From assembly GCA_041394945.1 (NCBI GenBank), contig JAWKHH010000005.1:248001-312000 (forward strand): a DNA stretch of 64,000 bases, read 5' to 3'. The stretch is from Bryobacteraceae bacterium (GTDB lineage: Bacteria > Acidobacteriota > Terriglobia > Bryobacterales > Bryobacteraceae). The position numbers were made by a program, and so were the translations under genes. The notes under the pieces were generated by a model that was not told where the DNA came from, did not search any database, and saw nothing but the letters and a program-made list of their open reading frames with translations. Positions 17,660 through 26,615 of the stretch are shown here, one piece after another. Numbering within the stretch: position 1 is the first letter of the stretch; each line of letters begins with the position of its first letter.

Positions 17660-19726
17660 TCAGGGGCGCCCGCCGGTGGCCTCCTCGCCGGTCTTCAGGT
17701 ACTTCGCCAGCCACCCGTGCAACTGCTCGAAGAAGAACTTATTGTTCTCCGCCTTGAGCACCCAGTGGTTCTCATCCGGGAACACCACCAGCCGGCTCGG
17801 AATCCGCAGCCGCTGCAGCACGCTCCAGTTCTCGAGCGTCTGGTTGAGCGGCACGCGGAAATCCTGTTCGCCTACCGTGAGCAGCATTGGCGTCTGGAAC
17901 TTCGCCGCGTAGCGGATCGGATTCTGCTCCCGCCACACCGGGCCCTGTTCCCAAACCGGACCGCCGTTGTTCACCTCGCGATGATAGATGGCGTCGCTCG
18001 TTCCCCACTGCGATTCCAGATTGATCAGCCCGGCGTGGCTGAACAGGCATCGATAGCGCGTTGTCGTCGCCTGCAGCCAGTTCGCAAGATGCCCCCCGTA
18101 GCTAGCGCCTCCCGCCGCCATCCGCGTCGCGTCGATGAAGGGGAATCGCTTCACCGCCTCGTCCACGGCTTCCTCGATCTCCTCGCCGGGTCCCTTGAGC
18201 GGATCGCCCTGGATCGCCTGCGCGAACGCCTCGCCATAGCCCGTGGACCCGGTGTAGTTCGTCGCCAGCACCACATAGCCCGGCGCGGTGAGCATCTGAT
18301 AGTTCCACCGGAAATGGAACTGGTCCTGCGACATGCTGTGCGGACCGCCGTGAATGAACACCACCAGCGGATACTTCTTCCCTTCGTTGAACCCCTGCGG
18401 CAGCGCGAGCAGGCTGTGGATGCGGCGGCCGTTCTTCGCCGTGAACCAGAAATCGCGCATGGGCGACCAGTCGAGCCCGCGGATGCGGTCGTCGTTGAAG
18501 TGCGTCAGCGCTCGATGATAGTTCAGCGTCGCATCCAGCCGCGTCGCCTCGGGCGGCTGCGTGGCGCTTTCGAACGTCGCCACCACCACCGGTTCCGCCG
18601 CCTTCTCCGCCACCGACAACCCCCCATAGCCGCCATGGTTGGCATCGGAAAGCAGCCGCGCTTCGCCGCCCGCCACTGGAAACGCGTAGGGCTTCTCGCG
18701 CCCGTGCTCCTGGATGATGGCGTAGATGCTGCGGTTGTCGGCGGAGACGGCGAAGCTCGAGATCGGCCGGTCCAGCCTCGGAGCCACCACCGCGCCTTCG
18801 GCCCCGGCTTTCATCGGCCATCCGAATCGAACCAGCCGCGCGAGATTGTAGACCTTGTCGTTGTCCGGCTCGCGGAGCGCATAGAGAGTCTTGCCATCCG
18901 GCGAGAAGGCGGCGCTGTCGAAGCTCGCCTTGCCACCGGTCAGCCGCTCCGGTTCGCCGCCGTCGGCGGAGACGCGATAGATCTGCGTCAGCACCGGCGC
19001 GTACGCCGCTTCGTTCCGATTCTCGGTCGCCGAAAACAGCACCCACCGCCCGTCCGGCGACCATACCGGATGCAGGTCCGATCCGCTGCTCGCCATCGAC
19101 CCATCGAAGCCCGGCGACGCCGCCAGCTTGGACCCCGCCAGCAGATCCTTCGGCTCGCCCTGGCCGCTCGCGGCCTGCACGAAGATCCGCGGCTGCTTCC
19201 CTTCGAGCCACTTGTCCCAATAGCGAATGGGGAACCCGTCGTACACGCGCGCAGTGGACTTCCGCTGCTTTCGCCCCTCCGCATCGGGATCGTACTGCGT
19301 CTGGAAAAGGATCCGCTGGCCGTCCGGGCTGAACAGCGGGCCGCTCGCCCCCGATGCGGTCGACGTGACGCGCGCCGCCTCGCCGCCGGCAAGATCGAGC
19401 ACATACACCTGACCCGCTTCGTCGCCCTCCCGCTTGGCGGTGAACGCGATCCGCCGGCTGTCCGGGCTCCACGCGACACCGCCCTCGGACCCCTTCGTCT
19501 GCGTCAACCGCCGCGGCCCCGCTGACCCATCGGCTGGCACGATCCACAAGTCCGATTTCTGGTCCTTGGAATCATACGCCGGCTCGGTGACGCTCATCAC
19601 CACCCACTTCCCATCCGGACTCACCGCCGGCGCTCCCACGCGCTTCATCAGCCAGATCGTTTCATGGGTCACCGCCGCGCACACCGCGCCGACGACAAGT
19701 AGAATAAGGGCCGGGATTCTCCGCAT
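17660..19726 (-). CDS. S9-family serine peptidase (acylaminoacyl/prolyl-oligopeptidase type)
   Basis: 688 aa from ATG 19726 (ATG 19738 would add four residues). A signal peptide (MRRIPALILLVVGAVCAA) precedes an N-terminal beta-propeller made of TolB/PD40-like repeats such as SPDGKWVV, SPDSRRIAF and SPDGQRILF. The C-terminal alpha/beta-hydrolase has the nucleophile elbow GGASYGG (Ser542), Asp622 in VGEQDFRVP and His654 in DENHW. It should release dipeptides or N-acyl residues from short peptides in the periplasm or outside the cell. Gap to the downstream gene is 57 bp. Confidence 0.9.
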   Translation of the reverse strand: MRRIPALILLVVGAVCAAVTHETIWLMKRVGAPAVSPDGKWVVMSVTEPAYDSKDQKSDLWIVPADGSAGPRRLTQTKGSEGGVAWSPDSRRIAFTAKREGDEAGQVYVLDLAGGEAARVTSTASGASGPLFSPDGQRILFQTQYDPDAEGRKQRKSTARVYDGFPIRYWDKWLEGKQPRIFVQAASGQGEPKDLLAGSKLAASPGFDGSMASSGSDLHPVWSPDGRWVLFSATENRNEAAYAPVLTQIYRVSADGGEPERLTGGKASFDSAAFSPDGKTLYALREPDNDKVYNLARLVRFGWPMKAGAEGAVVAPRLDRPISSFAVSADNRSIYAIIQEHGREKPYAFPVAGGEARLLSDANHGGYGGLSVAEKAAEPVVVATFESATQPPEATRLDATLNYHRALTHFNDDRIRGLDWSPMRDFWFTAKNGRRIHSLLALPQGFNEGKKYPLVVFIHGGPHSMSQDQFHFRWNYQMLTAPGYVVLATNYTGSTGYGEAFAQAIQGDPLKGPGEEIEEAVDEAVKRFPFIDATRMAAGGASYGGHLANWLQATTTRYRCLFSHAGLINLESQWGTSDAIYHREVNNGGPVWEQGPVWREQNPIRYAAKFQTPMLLTVGEQDFRVPLNQTLENWSVLQRLRIPSRLVVFPDENHWVLKAENNKFFFEQLHGWLAKYLKTGEEATGGRP

Positions 19727-19876
19727 ATTCCGGAGCATAGCGCGAAGCGGCTTCGGATGGTGGTGCTCAGTTGGTAAGGGGAGCCGGCAACGCCCCGCGA
19801 GGCCGATGCTCGGCGCCACACTGCGGGCGGTACATCGTCTCGCGCGCCTCTCAGCCCCGCGGCGGCGGCCGCATGG

Positions 19877-20599
19877 TCACCCGTCCAGCATTCCTTCCGC
19901 CACGGAGATATCCCCCGGGCGCCCCACGTCCCGCCATGCTCCCTCGCACGCGTGAATCGTCAACCGCGCGCCAGAGTCAATCAACTGCTCCACCGCACTC
20001 GTCAACTCGTACTCCCCGCGCGCCGACTTGGGCACCCGAGCCATCTCGTCGAAGATCGTGTGCCGGAACGTATAAACACCCGCGCTGTTCCACCGCGTGG
20101 CCGACGTTCCCGGTACCGGCTTCTCCACGATCCGCGTCACCCGCTCGTTGGGAAACCCGCCTTCCACGTACACCGCCGCTCCCTGCCACGGATCATCCAC
20201 CCACCGCACCGCGAGCTCGGACGCGATGCTCGCGTCGTCCAGGCGCGCGCCCATCGCTTCGTAGTCGCCGGGCTCGGCGAGGATGTCCCCATACGTCAGT
20301 AGGAACGCATCTTCTCCCACCCACTCCCGGGCCAACATCGTCGCCCGCGCGGTACCGTCGATGGTCGTTTGCCGCGCGTAAGTGATCGACATCGGGTAGC
20401 CCTCGAAGTGAGATTCGATCATCTCCGCCTTGTATCCGGTGACGATGAAAACCGCGTCGAACCCCGCGGCGCGCAGCCGGTCCAGAATGTGTTCGAGCAT
20501 CGGCTTACCCGCCAGCGGGATCATCGGTTTCGGTCGATCTTCGGTGAGCCCCTCCATCCGCGTCCCTCTTCCCGCGGCAAGAATTACAGCTTTATTCAT
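19877..20599 (-). CDS. Sugar-1-phosphate nucleotidyltransferase
   Basis: 240 aa from ATG 20599 with an AGAGGAAAG ribosome-binding site. The N-terminal LAAGRGTRMEGLTEDRPKPM is the nucleotide-binding signature of the NTP-transferase family, followed by KPMLEHILDRL and the YGD metal-binding motif in LLTYGDIL. The ~240-aa size without a left-handed beta-helix resembles stand-alone mannose-1-phosphate guanylyltransferase or RmlA-like enzymes; the sugar cannot be named. It is divergent from the transporter gene with only 20 bp between the start codons. Confidence 0.85.
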   Translation of the reverse strand: MNKAVILAAGRGTRMEGLTEDRPKPMIPLAGKPMLEHILDRLRAAGFDAVFIVTGYKAEMIESHFEGYPMSITYARQTTIDGTARATMLAREWVGEDAFLLTYGDILAEPGDYEAMGARLDDASIASELAVRWVDDPWQGAAVYVEGGFPNERVTRIVEKPVPGTSATRWNSAGVYTFRHTIFDEMARVPKSARGEYELTSAVEQLIDSGARLTIHACEGAWRDVGRPGDISVAEGMLDG

Positions 20600-20607
20600 C
20601 TTTCCTC

Positions 20608-20613
20608 TATAAT
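20608..20613 (+). promoter_or_regulatory. -10 element of a probable leaderless transporter transcript
   Basis: A perfect TATAAT lies 6 bp before the ATG at 20620, which would put the transcription start on or next to the A of the start codon. The -35 region falls inside the opposite gene and is weak (TTACAG near 20584). No Shine-Dalgarno sequence precedes the ATG, which fits a leaderless mRNA. Confidence 0.5.
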
Positions 20614-20619
20614 CGCTCA

Positions 20620-21891
20620 ATGTCCACGATGACGCGTGTTCGCTGGTTCATGCTCGCGCTGGTCTTCTTCGCCACCACCGTCAACTACCTGGACCGCATC
20701 CTCCTCGGCTTCCTCATCCCGGAGATCCGCAAGGAGATCCCCATTGACGACCAGCACTACGGCTACATCACTGGCGCATTTCAGGCCGCCTACACCGTCG
20801 GCTTCCTGATCGCCGGCAAGTTCGTCGACGCCATGGGCACCCGCATCGGTTACGCCGTCGCGCTCGTCTGGTGGTCCATCGCGGCGGCTCTGCATTCATT
20901 CGCCTCGAGCGCCTTTTCGCTCGCCTTCTGGCGCGGCGTGCTCGGCATCGGTGAGGCCGGCAACTTCCCTTCGGCGATCAAGTCCGTCACTGAGTGGTTC
21001 CCCCAGCGCGACCGTGCTTTCGCCACCGGCATCTTCAACGCCGGCACCAACGTTGCCGCAATGGCCGGTCCGCCGATCTTCGTCTGGATGAACGCCGCCT
21101 ACGGCTGGCGCGCCTGTTTCCTCATCACCGCGAGCCTCGGCGCCGCCTGGCTCGTGCTGTGGCTGATCTTCTACCGCTCGCCTGAGAATCACGCCGGCGC
21201 GAACGACGCAGAACGCGCTTACATCAGCTCCGGCGACGCGGCCCAGTCGAACGAGCCCAGGGTCGGCTGGATGGAAGCGCTCGGGCACCGCGAGACCTGG
21301 GGCTACGCGCTCGGCAAGTTCCTCACGGATCCCGTTTGGTGGTTCTATCTTTACTGGCTGCCGCCCTACCTCTACGACGTGCGCAAGTTCAACCTGTCGC
21401 AGATCGGGTGGTCGCTGCCGGTGATCTACCTCATGGCCGACGTCGGCTCGGTGGGCGGCGGCTGGATATCCGGCGCGTTGATCCGCCGCGGATGGTCCAC
21501 CTCGAAGGCGCGAAAGACCGCCCTCGCCTTGTGCGCCTCCTGCATGCCGATCGCCGCGCTGGCCGTGCTTGCGGACAACCCCGTGCTCGCCATCGCCCTG
21601 GTCAGCCTGGCCACCGCCGGCCACCAGGGCTGGTCCGCCAACCTCTACACCACCGCCTCCGATGTCTTCCCCAAGAACGCCATCGCGTCCGTCACCGGTA
21701 TCGGTGGATGCCTCGGCGGGCTCGGCGGGTTTCTGTTCTCGGCCATCATTCCCGGCTATGTGGTCCAGAACTTCGGTTACACGCCGGTGTTCCTCACCAT
21801 GGGCGCATTCCACCTCACCGCGCTCCTGGTGCTCCATGTGCTCATGGGCGACCTGCGGCCGCTCGTCAGGAAGGAACAGGGCGCCGGATAA
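20620..21891 (+). CDS. MFS transporter, anion:cation symporter type (hexuronate transporter-like)
   Basis: 423 aa with about 12 transmembrane helices. VNYLDRILLGFLIPEI in helix 1, the loop after helix 2-3 (GKFVDAMGTRIGY) and GEAGNFPSAIKSVTEWFP in helix 4-5 match the ACS family that includes ExuT (galacturonate/glucuronate) and GudP. Import of a sugar acid is the likely role. ATG 20620 is used, 20629 is possible; neither has a ribosome-binding site. A mannonate-dehydratase-like enzyme at 54660-55739 would fit hexuronate catabolism but is not adjacent. Confidence 0.88.
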   Translation: MSTMTRVRWFMLALVFFATTVNYLDRILLGFLIPEIRKEIPIDDQHYGYITGAFQAAYTVGFLIAGKFVDAMGTRIGYAVALVWWSIAAALHSFASSAFSLAFWRGVLGIGEAGNFPSAIKSVTEWFPQRDRAFATGIFNAGTNVAAMAGPPIFVWMNAAYGWRACFLITASLGAAWLVLWLIFYRSPENHAGANDAERAYISSGDAAQSNEPRVGWMEALGHRETWGYALGKFLTDPVWWFYLYWLPPYLYDVRKFNLSQIGWSLPVIYLMADVGSVGGGWISGALIRRGWSTSKARKTALALCASCMPIAALAVLADNPVLAIALVSLATAGHQGWSANLYTTASDVFPKNAIASVTGIGGCLGGLGGFLFSAIIPGYVVQNFGYTPVFLTMGAFHLTALLVLHVLMGDLRPLVRKEQGAG

Positions 21892-22065
21892 TCGAGGGCG
21901 CCGGCGCCCCGGCTCACGCAACCGCCCGTTGGGTCTGCGATTCGCGACCCGTCCGGCGGCGTGACAGGCTTCACTCTGTCTAGTGCCGCCGCGAGCCTTG
22001 TTGTTACGCGGTTCTGGATGTCCTTTTTGCGGGTCCAGACCCGCCGATTGCGCCGCCGCGGTCCC

Positions 22066-24273
22066 CTATCGAAGGTGAAACGGCTGCCCCACCGCGCCGT
22101 TTCCGGCCGAATCCCAAGCCGCGAATCGCACCCACTTCTTGCCCGCCGCCTCGAATGGAATCCGAAAACGCGCCATGCCGAACGCCCCTTTGTCCGTGGC
22201 GCGGATCACTTCGCGTCCGGTCTTGCCGCCATCGCCCCACACCAGCTCCACGAACTCCAGCGGATACGTCCACTCCACCTCCGCGGCCAATGCCCGGTTC
22301 GCACCCGTCCCCTCCACCGTCACCGATCGCAACAATACCTCGCCGCTCGAAACAAAGAACCGCCCGTCGCGCATCGCCTTCAGCACCGGGCTCCAATCCT
22401 CGTCGAACCGCGGCAGTTTCTCCACCTGCACGTAGTTCACCATCAGGTGCGGATAAGTCTCGTCATCCGGGTACTTGGCATAAGTGTCGCCTTCCGCGAT
22501 CATGTACTTCGCCCGGCCCCAGTTGTTCATATCGTCGAGCGTGCCCAGGCACCGCTCCTGGCAAAGCCGCTCTTCGGAAAGGTCCACGGGCAAGGATTGG
22601 AATGATCCGCCAAGATAGTGATCGCTCCGGAAGTACGCCGTTTCGCGGATGAAGTCCGGATGGTAGCTGGATCCCTTCGTCCGCGGATGCGCCTGCCAAA
22701 CGTATCCGCCCTCGGCCTCGAGCATCTTCAGCTCTTCCTCCGGCGACCCCGCATGGTACACCTTGCCGTACTTCGGATCGTTCTCCGTGAACGCCTGCCC
22801 GTCCTTCCGCACGTGCGACCAGTAGACCGGCCGCGGCAGCACCATCGTGTAGTGCCCGCTGAAATTGGCGTCCGGTTCCTCGCCCGGCATGATCAGGAAA
22901 TCGCGATCCGAATGCCGCCGGCACCCGTCGAAGTAGACCTTCTGCTCCGCGAACCGCACCGGCCCGGCATCGCCCGGGTGTCCGTCGCCGTGGAAATCCG
23001 ACATCATCGCGATGTTGATCCCGAGCGCGCGAAACGTCGGCACCCAGTTCGGCTGCAGGTCGATCGTGCCCGCGTCCATGAGCTGTTCGTGGAAGTGTGT
23101 GTGGAAGTGGCTCACGGCCACCTGGTAGCCCGGAAGCGCCTTGTAGCGGTCGTCGTGCGTGAAGGCCAGCACTTCGCGTCGCGCCGCCTCCGGGCCATCC
23201 GGACTCAGATAGTAGTAGACCGCCATCCGCTGCATCGTGCCCGGAGGCGCGTTGTAGAGCGCGAAGTTTCCTTCGGCGAAACGGCGCGATTGCGTCGCCC
23301 GCTTCTGCATCAGCGCCTCGGACCGTCCGTAGGGCCGGTACATCTCCTCCGTATCGGCCTGCCGCACACCCACCGAGTACGTCGTGTCGCCGTCCTTGCG
23401 GTAATAAACATAGCCGAGGTTCAACTCGATCTCGCGTCCGAAAAAGAATTTGTGCGGCGGTGGAAACACGGCGAGCGCGCCGGCGCCGTCGACAACCAGA
23501 AGCCGGTTGCGCGCCCGCAAGCCCACCGGGTCTTCGTTCACCGATCCTCCGAATTCGTACTTCTGTTCGCCGCGAGCCACGTCGCGCCACAACACACGGG
23601 GCGAGTCCGCGATCCGCAATCCGCGCAACCCGGCCCGGTAGTGATAGGCGACGGACGGCGCATCCGTCTTCGCGATCGCCTCCTGCCGGATCAGGTTCGT
23701 CCCTTTGTAGAAGGTGAACCGCGCTCCGCCGGAGAAGATGCCGAGCGTCAGCCCGTCGAAGCTCACCTCCACCCGCGCACCATCGCTGCGAACCGAGCAA
23801 GACGAGTCGGTGAACTTTCCCGTGTCGCGCCGGATCTCCGACGCCTGCCGCGGAAGGTCCGGGTTCGTCCCCGCCAAACCCGGCAGCGCGAGCGGCGCAT
23901 CCCAGAACGCCTTCCACTTCTCGCGATCGAGAAACTCCGGGCTCGTCTGCTTCACCTCGCGCAGCGGAGAGATCTGCTGCTGCGAAATGCGCCGCCGTCC
24001 CGTGGTCACCGCGAACTCCGGCTCGAGGTCGCGTCCCAGCACCTTCCAGCCGCTCGGCCCCCGCGCGGCAAGCTCCCGGACCACCGGACCGCCGCCCACC
24101 GATGCGAAGTGCGCCCGTAGCTGCTGTCCGGACGCGCCGGACCAGGTGACGCGTACTTCGTCTCCGGCGTTCTCTACCCGCAAGCCGGCCTGGACCTTGT
24201 ATTCGCTGAGATCGCAGGGGGCGGCCGCAACCAAGGCGGCGGCAAGAAACGGAGAAAACGCTGTTCGATACAT
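22066..24273 (-). CDS. Secreted PHP-domain metallohydrolase-like protein (CehA/McbA type)
   Basis: 735 aa with a signal peptide (MYRTAFSPFLAAALVAAA). The N-terminal ~380 residues are beta-rich. The C-terminal half carries PHP-like metal-ligand clusters: SHFHTHFHEQL, MSDFHGDGH, PGEEPDANFSGHYT and VWQAHPRTKG. This order resembles the CehA/McbA family of secreted PHP phosphoesterase/carbamate hydrolases. The natural substrate is unknown. It is separated from the transporter by 174 bp that hold no gene, and the two genes converge. Confidence 0.7.
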   Translation of the reverse strand: MYRTAFSPFLAAALVAAAPCDLSEYKVQAGLRVENAGDEVRVTWSGASGQQLRAHFASVGGGPVVRELAARGPSGWKVLGRDLEPEFAVTTGRRRISQQQISPLREVKQTSPEFLDREKWKAFWDAPLALPGLAGTNPDLPRQASEIRRDTGKFTDSSCSVRSDGARVEVSFDGLTLGIFSGGARFTFYKGTNLIRQEAIAKTDAPSVAYHYRAGLRGLRIADSPRVLWRDVARGEQKYEFGGSVNEDPVGLRARNRLLVVDGAGALAVFPPPHKFFFGREIELNLGYVYYRKDGDTTYSVGVRQADTEEMYRPYGRSEALMQKRATQSRRFAEGNFALYNAPPGTMQRMAVYYYLSPDGPEAARREVLAFTHDDRYKALPGYQVAVSHFHTHFHEQLMDAGTIDLQPNWVPTFRALGINIAMMSDFHGDGHPGDAGPVRFAEQKVYFDGCRRHSDRDFLIMPGEEPDANFSGHYTMVLPRPVYWSHVRKDGQAFTENDPKYGKVYHAGSPEEELKMLEAEGGYVWQAHPRTKGSSYHPDFIRETAYFRSDHYLGGSFQSLPVDLSEERLCQERCLGTLDDMNNWGRAKYMIAEGDTYAKYPDDETYPHLMVNYVQVEKLPRFDEDWSPVLKAMRDGRFFVSSGEVLLRSVTVEGTGANRALAAEVEWTYPLEFVELVWGDGGKTGREVIRATDKGAFGMARFRIPFEAAGKKWVRFAAWDSAGNGAVGQPFHLR

Positions 24274-24358
24274 ATCGGGAACCTCTCCCGAATAGTGTAT
24301 TCGCTCGCGTTGGCCTTCACCTCTCCAAGGCCGCCGAATCGCTGTTTATTACGAGTTT

Positions 24359-24380
24359 TTGACATCTTGTTGACGTCTTC
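24359..24380 (+). repeat. Tandem 11-bp repeat upstream of the PEP-CTERM gene
   Basis: TTGACATCTTG (24359-24369) is followed at once by TTGACGTCTTC (24370-24380), 9 of 11 identical. The spacing of one helical turn suits two protomers binding side by side. Either copy could serve as a -35 box, but I find no good -10 at 16-18 bp. Confidence 0.45.
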
Positions 24381-24410
24381 CGGTGGATTTCAAGGCAATA
24401 ATTCAATCTA

Positions 24411-24429
24411 CGGGGCTCGCGAAGCCCCG
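24411..24429 (+). promoter_or_regulatory. Leader hairpin before the PEP-CTERM gene
   Basis: CGGGGCT (24411-24417), loop CGCGA, and AGCCCCG (24423-24429) form a perfect 7-bp stem 11 bp before the AGGAGA ribosome-binding site. It probably stabilises the mRNA 5' end or acts in attenuation. There is no U-tract, so it is not a standard terminator. Confidence 0.5.
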
Positions 24430-24453
24430 ATCCTCGCACAAGGAGAAATCACC

Positions 24454-25311
24454 ATGAGACCGATAATTCTGAGCCTGGCCGCCGCGTCGGCGATTGCGCC
24501 TCTGGCGCTTGGAGCGCCTATCGTCTTCTCGGCCGTCAGTCCCACTGCGGCCGGCATCCAGGCCACTGTCGACGCATTCCGCACCGGCCTCGGCACACTC
24601 AATCCGCCGGGCGCGTGTTCGCCCACACCTTGCCTTTCGGGCCGGCGCGAAATCAACTGGGACGGCGTTCCAGCCGGCTTCAGCTCACCCAACGACTTCC
24701 CCGGCGGCTTTTTTAACGGCACTGCCGGCATCGACCCTGCCGGCCGCCAGCGCGGCGCCAACTTCTCCACTCCCGGAACCGCTCTTCGCGTCAGCGCCAC
24801 CGAGTTCTCCGACGAGACCTCGTTCGGTCCCACTCAGTTCGACGTCTTCAGCGCGCCGCGCCTCTTCGGTACACTCGGCAGCCCAATCACCGACGTCACC
24901 TTCGCCGTGCCGGGGGACCCCACGAAGGCCGCCACCGTCAACGGTTTCGGCGCCGTGTTTACCGATGTCGATCTCACCGGACCCACCACCATCGAGTTCT
25001 TCACCCTTGCCGGCGCCTCACTCGGCGTCTTCACCGTACCCGGTGTGAACGAACCCACTGGAAACACCGATACGCAGGGCTCGTTGTCGTTCCTCGGCGT
25101 CATCTTCAACGCAGGCGAACACGTGGGCCACGTTCAAATCACCGCTGGCACGCATGGACTGGACCATACCTTCGCCGGCGACGATGATGCCGTTGCGATG
25201 GACGATTTCATTTTCGGAGAACCCATCGCGGCCGTTCCGGAACCGTCCACGTTCCTCACCGGGGGCGCGGCGCTGCTTGCTCTGGCCGGTCTCCGCCGCC
25301 GCCGGAGCTGA
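24454..25311 (+). CDS. PEP-CTERM sorting-domain protein
   Basis: 285 aa from ATG 24454, with AGGAGA seven bases upstream. Signal peptide MRPIILSLAAASAIAPLALG; beta-rich body with EINWDGVP and TFAGDDDAVAMDDF, resembling other exported PEP-CTERM proteins of unknown function. The C-terminus VPEPSTFLTGGAALLALAGL then RRRR is a canonical PEP-CTERM anchor: VPEP motif, one transmembrane helix, Arg cluster. Proteins with this tag are processed by exosortase and often go to the outer surface or exopolysaccharide. No exosortase gene is in the window. The leader holds tandem repeats and a hairpin. Confidence 0.85.
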   Translation: MRPIILSLAAASAIAPLALGAPIVFSAVSPTAAGIQATVDAFRTGLGTLNPPGACSPTPCLSGRREINWDGVPAGFSSPNDFPGGFFNGTAGIDPAGRQRGANFSTPGTALRVSATEFSDETSFGPTQFDVFSAPRLFGTLGSPITDVTFAVPGDPTKAATVNGFGAVFTDVDLTGPTTIEFFTLAGASLGVFTVPGVNEPTGNTDTQGSLSFLGVIFNAGEHVGHVQITAGTHGLDHTFAGDDDAVAMDDFIFGEPIAAVPEPSTFLTGGAALLALAGLRRRRS

Positions 25312-25512
25312 GTCGCTCTCAGCCGCGGGGTGTCAGGCCGGCACTCCGCGGTTCGGGGCAGTCCAGAACGGGCGGACGATCGTCACGCCCCTTCGCGTTT
25401 TCCCACCTTGTCGCGCAAGCCGTTGAGCCGCAACGCCGTCGCCCGCCCCGCCTTGGTTCGTTCCTTCGATTTCGCCGCCGACAATTTGCTGCCGCCTGCG
25501 ATCCTGGAATCG
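25312..25512. other. Convergent intergenic region with a possible 33-codon minus-strand ORF
   Basis: Between two convergent genes. CTGAG-N5-CTCAG at 25308-25322 is a weak stem without a U-tract. On the minus strand TTG 25484 to TGA 25383 could encode a very basic 33-aa peptide (MSAAKSKERTKAG start). Its codon use looks genuine, but start and expression are unsupported. Confidence 0.2.
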
Positions 25513-26583
25513 TCAGTTGACCTGCTCGAGAATCGCGAAGTCGCCAGGATTCCACGCCTGCGCGATCACGTACAGCTTGCCGTTGCGCTCGTCGAGCACC
25601 GCGTTGTGGATGTGCTTGAACTTCTCGAGCCCGAAGGTCTCCTTGATCATCAGCGTCGAAACCAGCTTGTCGTTCTCGAGAATGTAGATCGGCGCGCCCT
25701 TGCCCCGATCCGGACCGTCGAGCGCGCCGACGATGGCCAGATTGCCGAGATAGTCGATGTCGCACGGCAGCGAGCCGAGGGGCATCTTGAGCGTCGAGAG
25801 ATATTGGCCGTGCCGGGTGAACCGGTCGATCTCGGCATTCGGCCGGTCGGCGATGTCGATCCGCTTCGCCGACGGCACCGCCGTCACTCCGTGGCCCGTG
25901 CCGAACTGCCCTGGGCCGCCGCCCTTCCCGCCCCAGGCGAGATCGTACCAGTCGGCCTGGAACGGGCTAGTCGACATGATGCGCGCGGTGAGAACCACAT
26001 CGAGCTGGGAGTAGCCCGTGGTTACGTACAGCATTCCATCGAGCTCATCCGTGTCGGTGGGGATGAAGTTGCCCGCGCCGGCGAAGTAGTCGTTGGCGAG
26101 CGGAAAGCCGAGGTCCTTGCCCGGCGCCGGCGTCTTCAGCGTGTGCGCCAGCTTGCCGTCGAGCGTTGTGATGTACACACTGGCCGATTGGTTGCCCGGA
26201 AAGCTCAGGTAGGGCGTGCCGTCCTTGGCGTACCAGATCGAGGCGTTGTGCATGTTCGTGCCCTTCATCGCCGGATCGGTGGGGATCATGCGGGTCTGCT
26301 TCAGGTCCGCGCTGATCTGTATGATTCCGGCGCCCGGCAGCGCGAAGTAGATCTCGCCCTTGCCCGGGCGGCGATCGACGGCAAACCCGCCGTGGGCCTT
26401 CTCGAGAACCGCCTGCGCTTCGGCCGGCAGGTGCGACGATGTGTAGAGGAGCTTGAATCGATACTTGCCGCTGCCGGTAGTGGCGGTTCCGCCCTGCGGC
26501 GCGGCGGCCGGCGATGGCGTCGCCGCCACCCAGCCGAGCGTCAGAAGTCCGGCGAACAACGCGCTCAATGCGAATCGGTGCAT
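25513..26583 (-). CDS. Secreted beta-propeller protein associated with a multihaem cytochrome
   Basis: 356 aa from ATG 26583; the frame is open upstream but that part lies in the cytochrome gene. A signal peptide (MHRFALSALFAGLLTLGW) and a Pro/Ala linker lead into repeats such as GIIQISADLKQTRMI, SVYITTLDGKLAHTL and IYILENDKLVSTL, consistent with an NHL/six-bladed propeller. No catalytic residues recognised. The cytochrome gene ends 32 bp upstream on the same strand, so the pair likely forms an operon with an extracytoplasmic redox or binding role. Confidence 0.7.
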   Translation of the reverse strand: MHRFALSALFAGLLTLGWVAATPSPAAAPQGGTATTGSGKYRFKLLYTSSHLPAEAQAVLEKAHGGFAVDRRPGKGEIYFALPGAGIIQISADLKQTRMIPTDPAMKGTNMHNASIWYAKDGTPYLSFPGNQSASVYITTLDGKLAHTLKTPAPGKDLGFPLANDYFAGAGNFIPTDTDELDGMLYVTTGYSQLDVVLTARIMSTSPFQADWYDLAWGGKGGGPGQFGTGHGVTAVPSAKRIDIADRPNAEIDRFTRHGQYLSTLKMPLGSLPCDIDYLGNLAIVGALDGPDRGKGAPIYILENDKLVSTLMIKETFGLEKFKHIHNAVLDERNGKLYVIAQAWNPGDFAILEQVN

Positions 26584-26615
26584 AGTGGCAATTAGACCAC
26601 AAAGCGCCCGCCGGA

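Noticed and set aside
17618..19525. Long plus-strand open frame opposite the S9 peptidase
   Set aside because: It is an antisense shadow of a clear peptidase gene, typical of GC-rich DNA; its product is Arg/Pro/His-rich without domains.
19750..19815. GCTCAGTTGGTA followed by GAGC, resembling a tRNA D-arm
   Set aside because: No matching acceptor stem, anticodon arm or T-loop (no GTTCGAA) can be drawn around it, so it is a chance resemblance.
22618..24120. Long plus-strand open frame opposite the PHP-type hydrolase
   Set aside because: Shadow frame with low-complexity Arg/Val-rich translation; the minus strand codes for a signal peptide and metal motifs.
24359..24402. TTGACA/TTGACG with AATAAT as a sigma-70 promoter
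   Set aside because: The spacing to AATAAT is 21 bp or more, outside the normal range.
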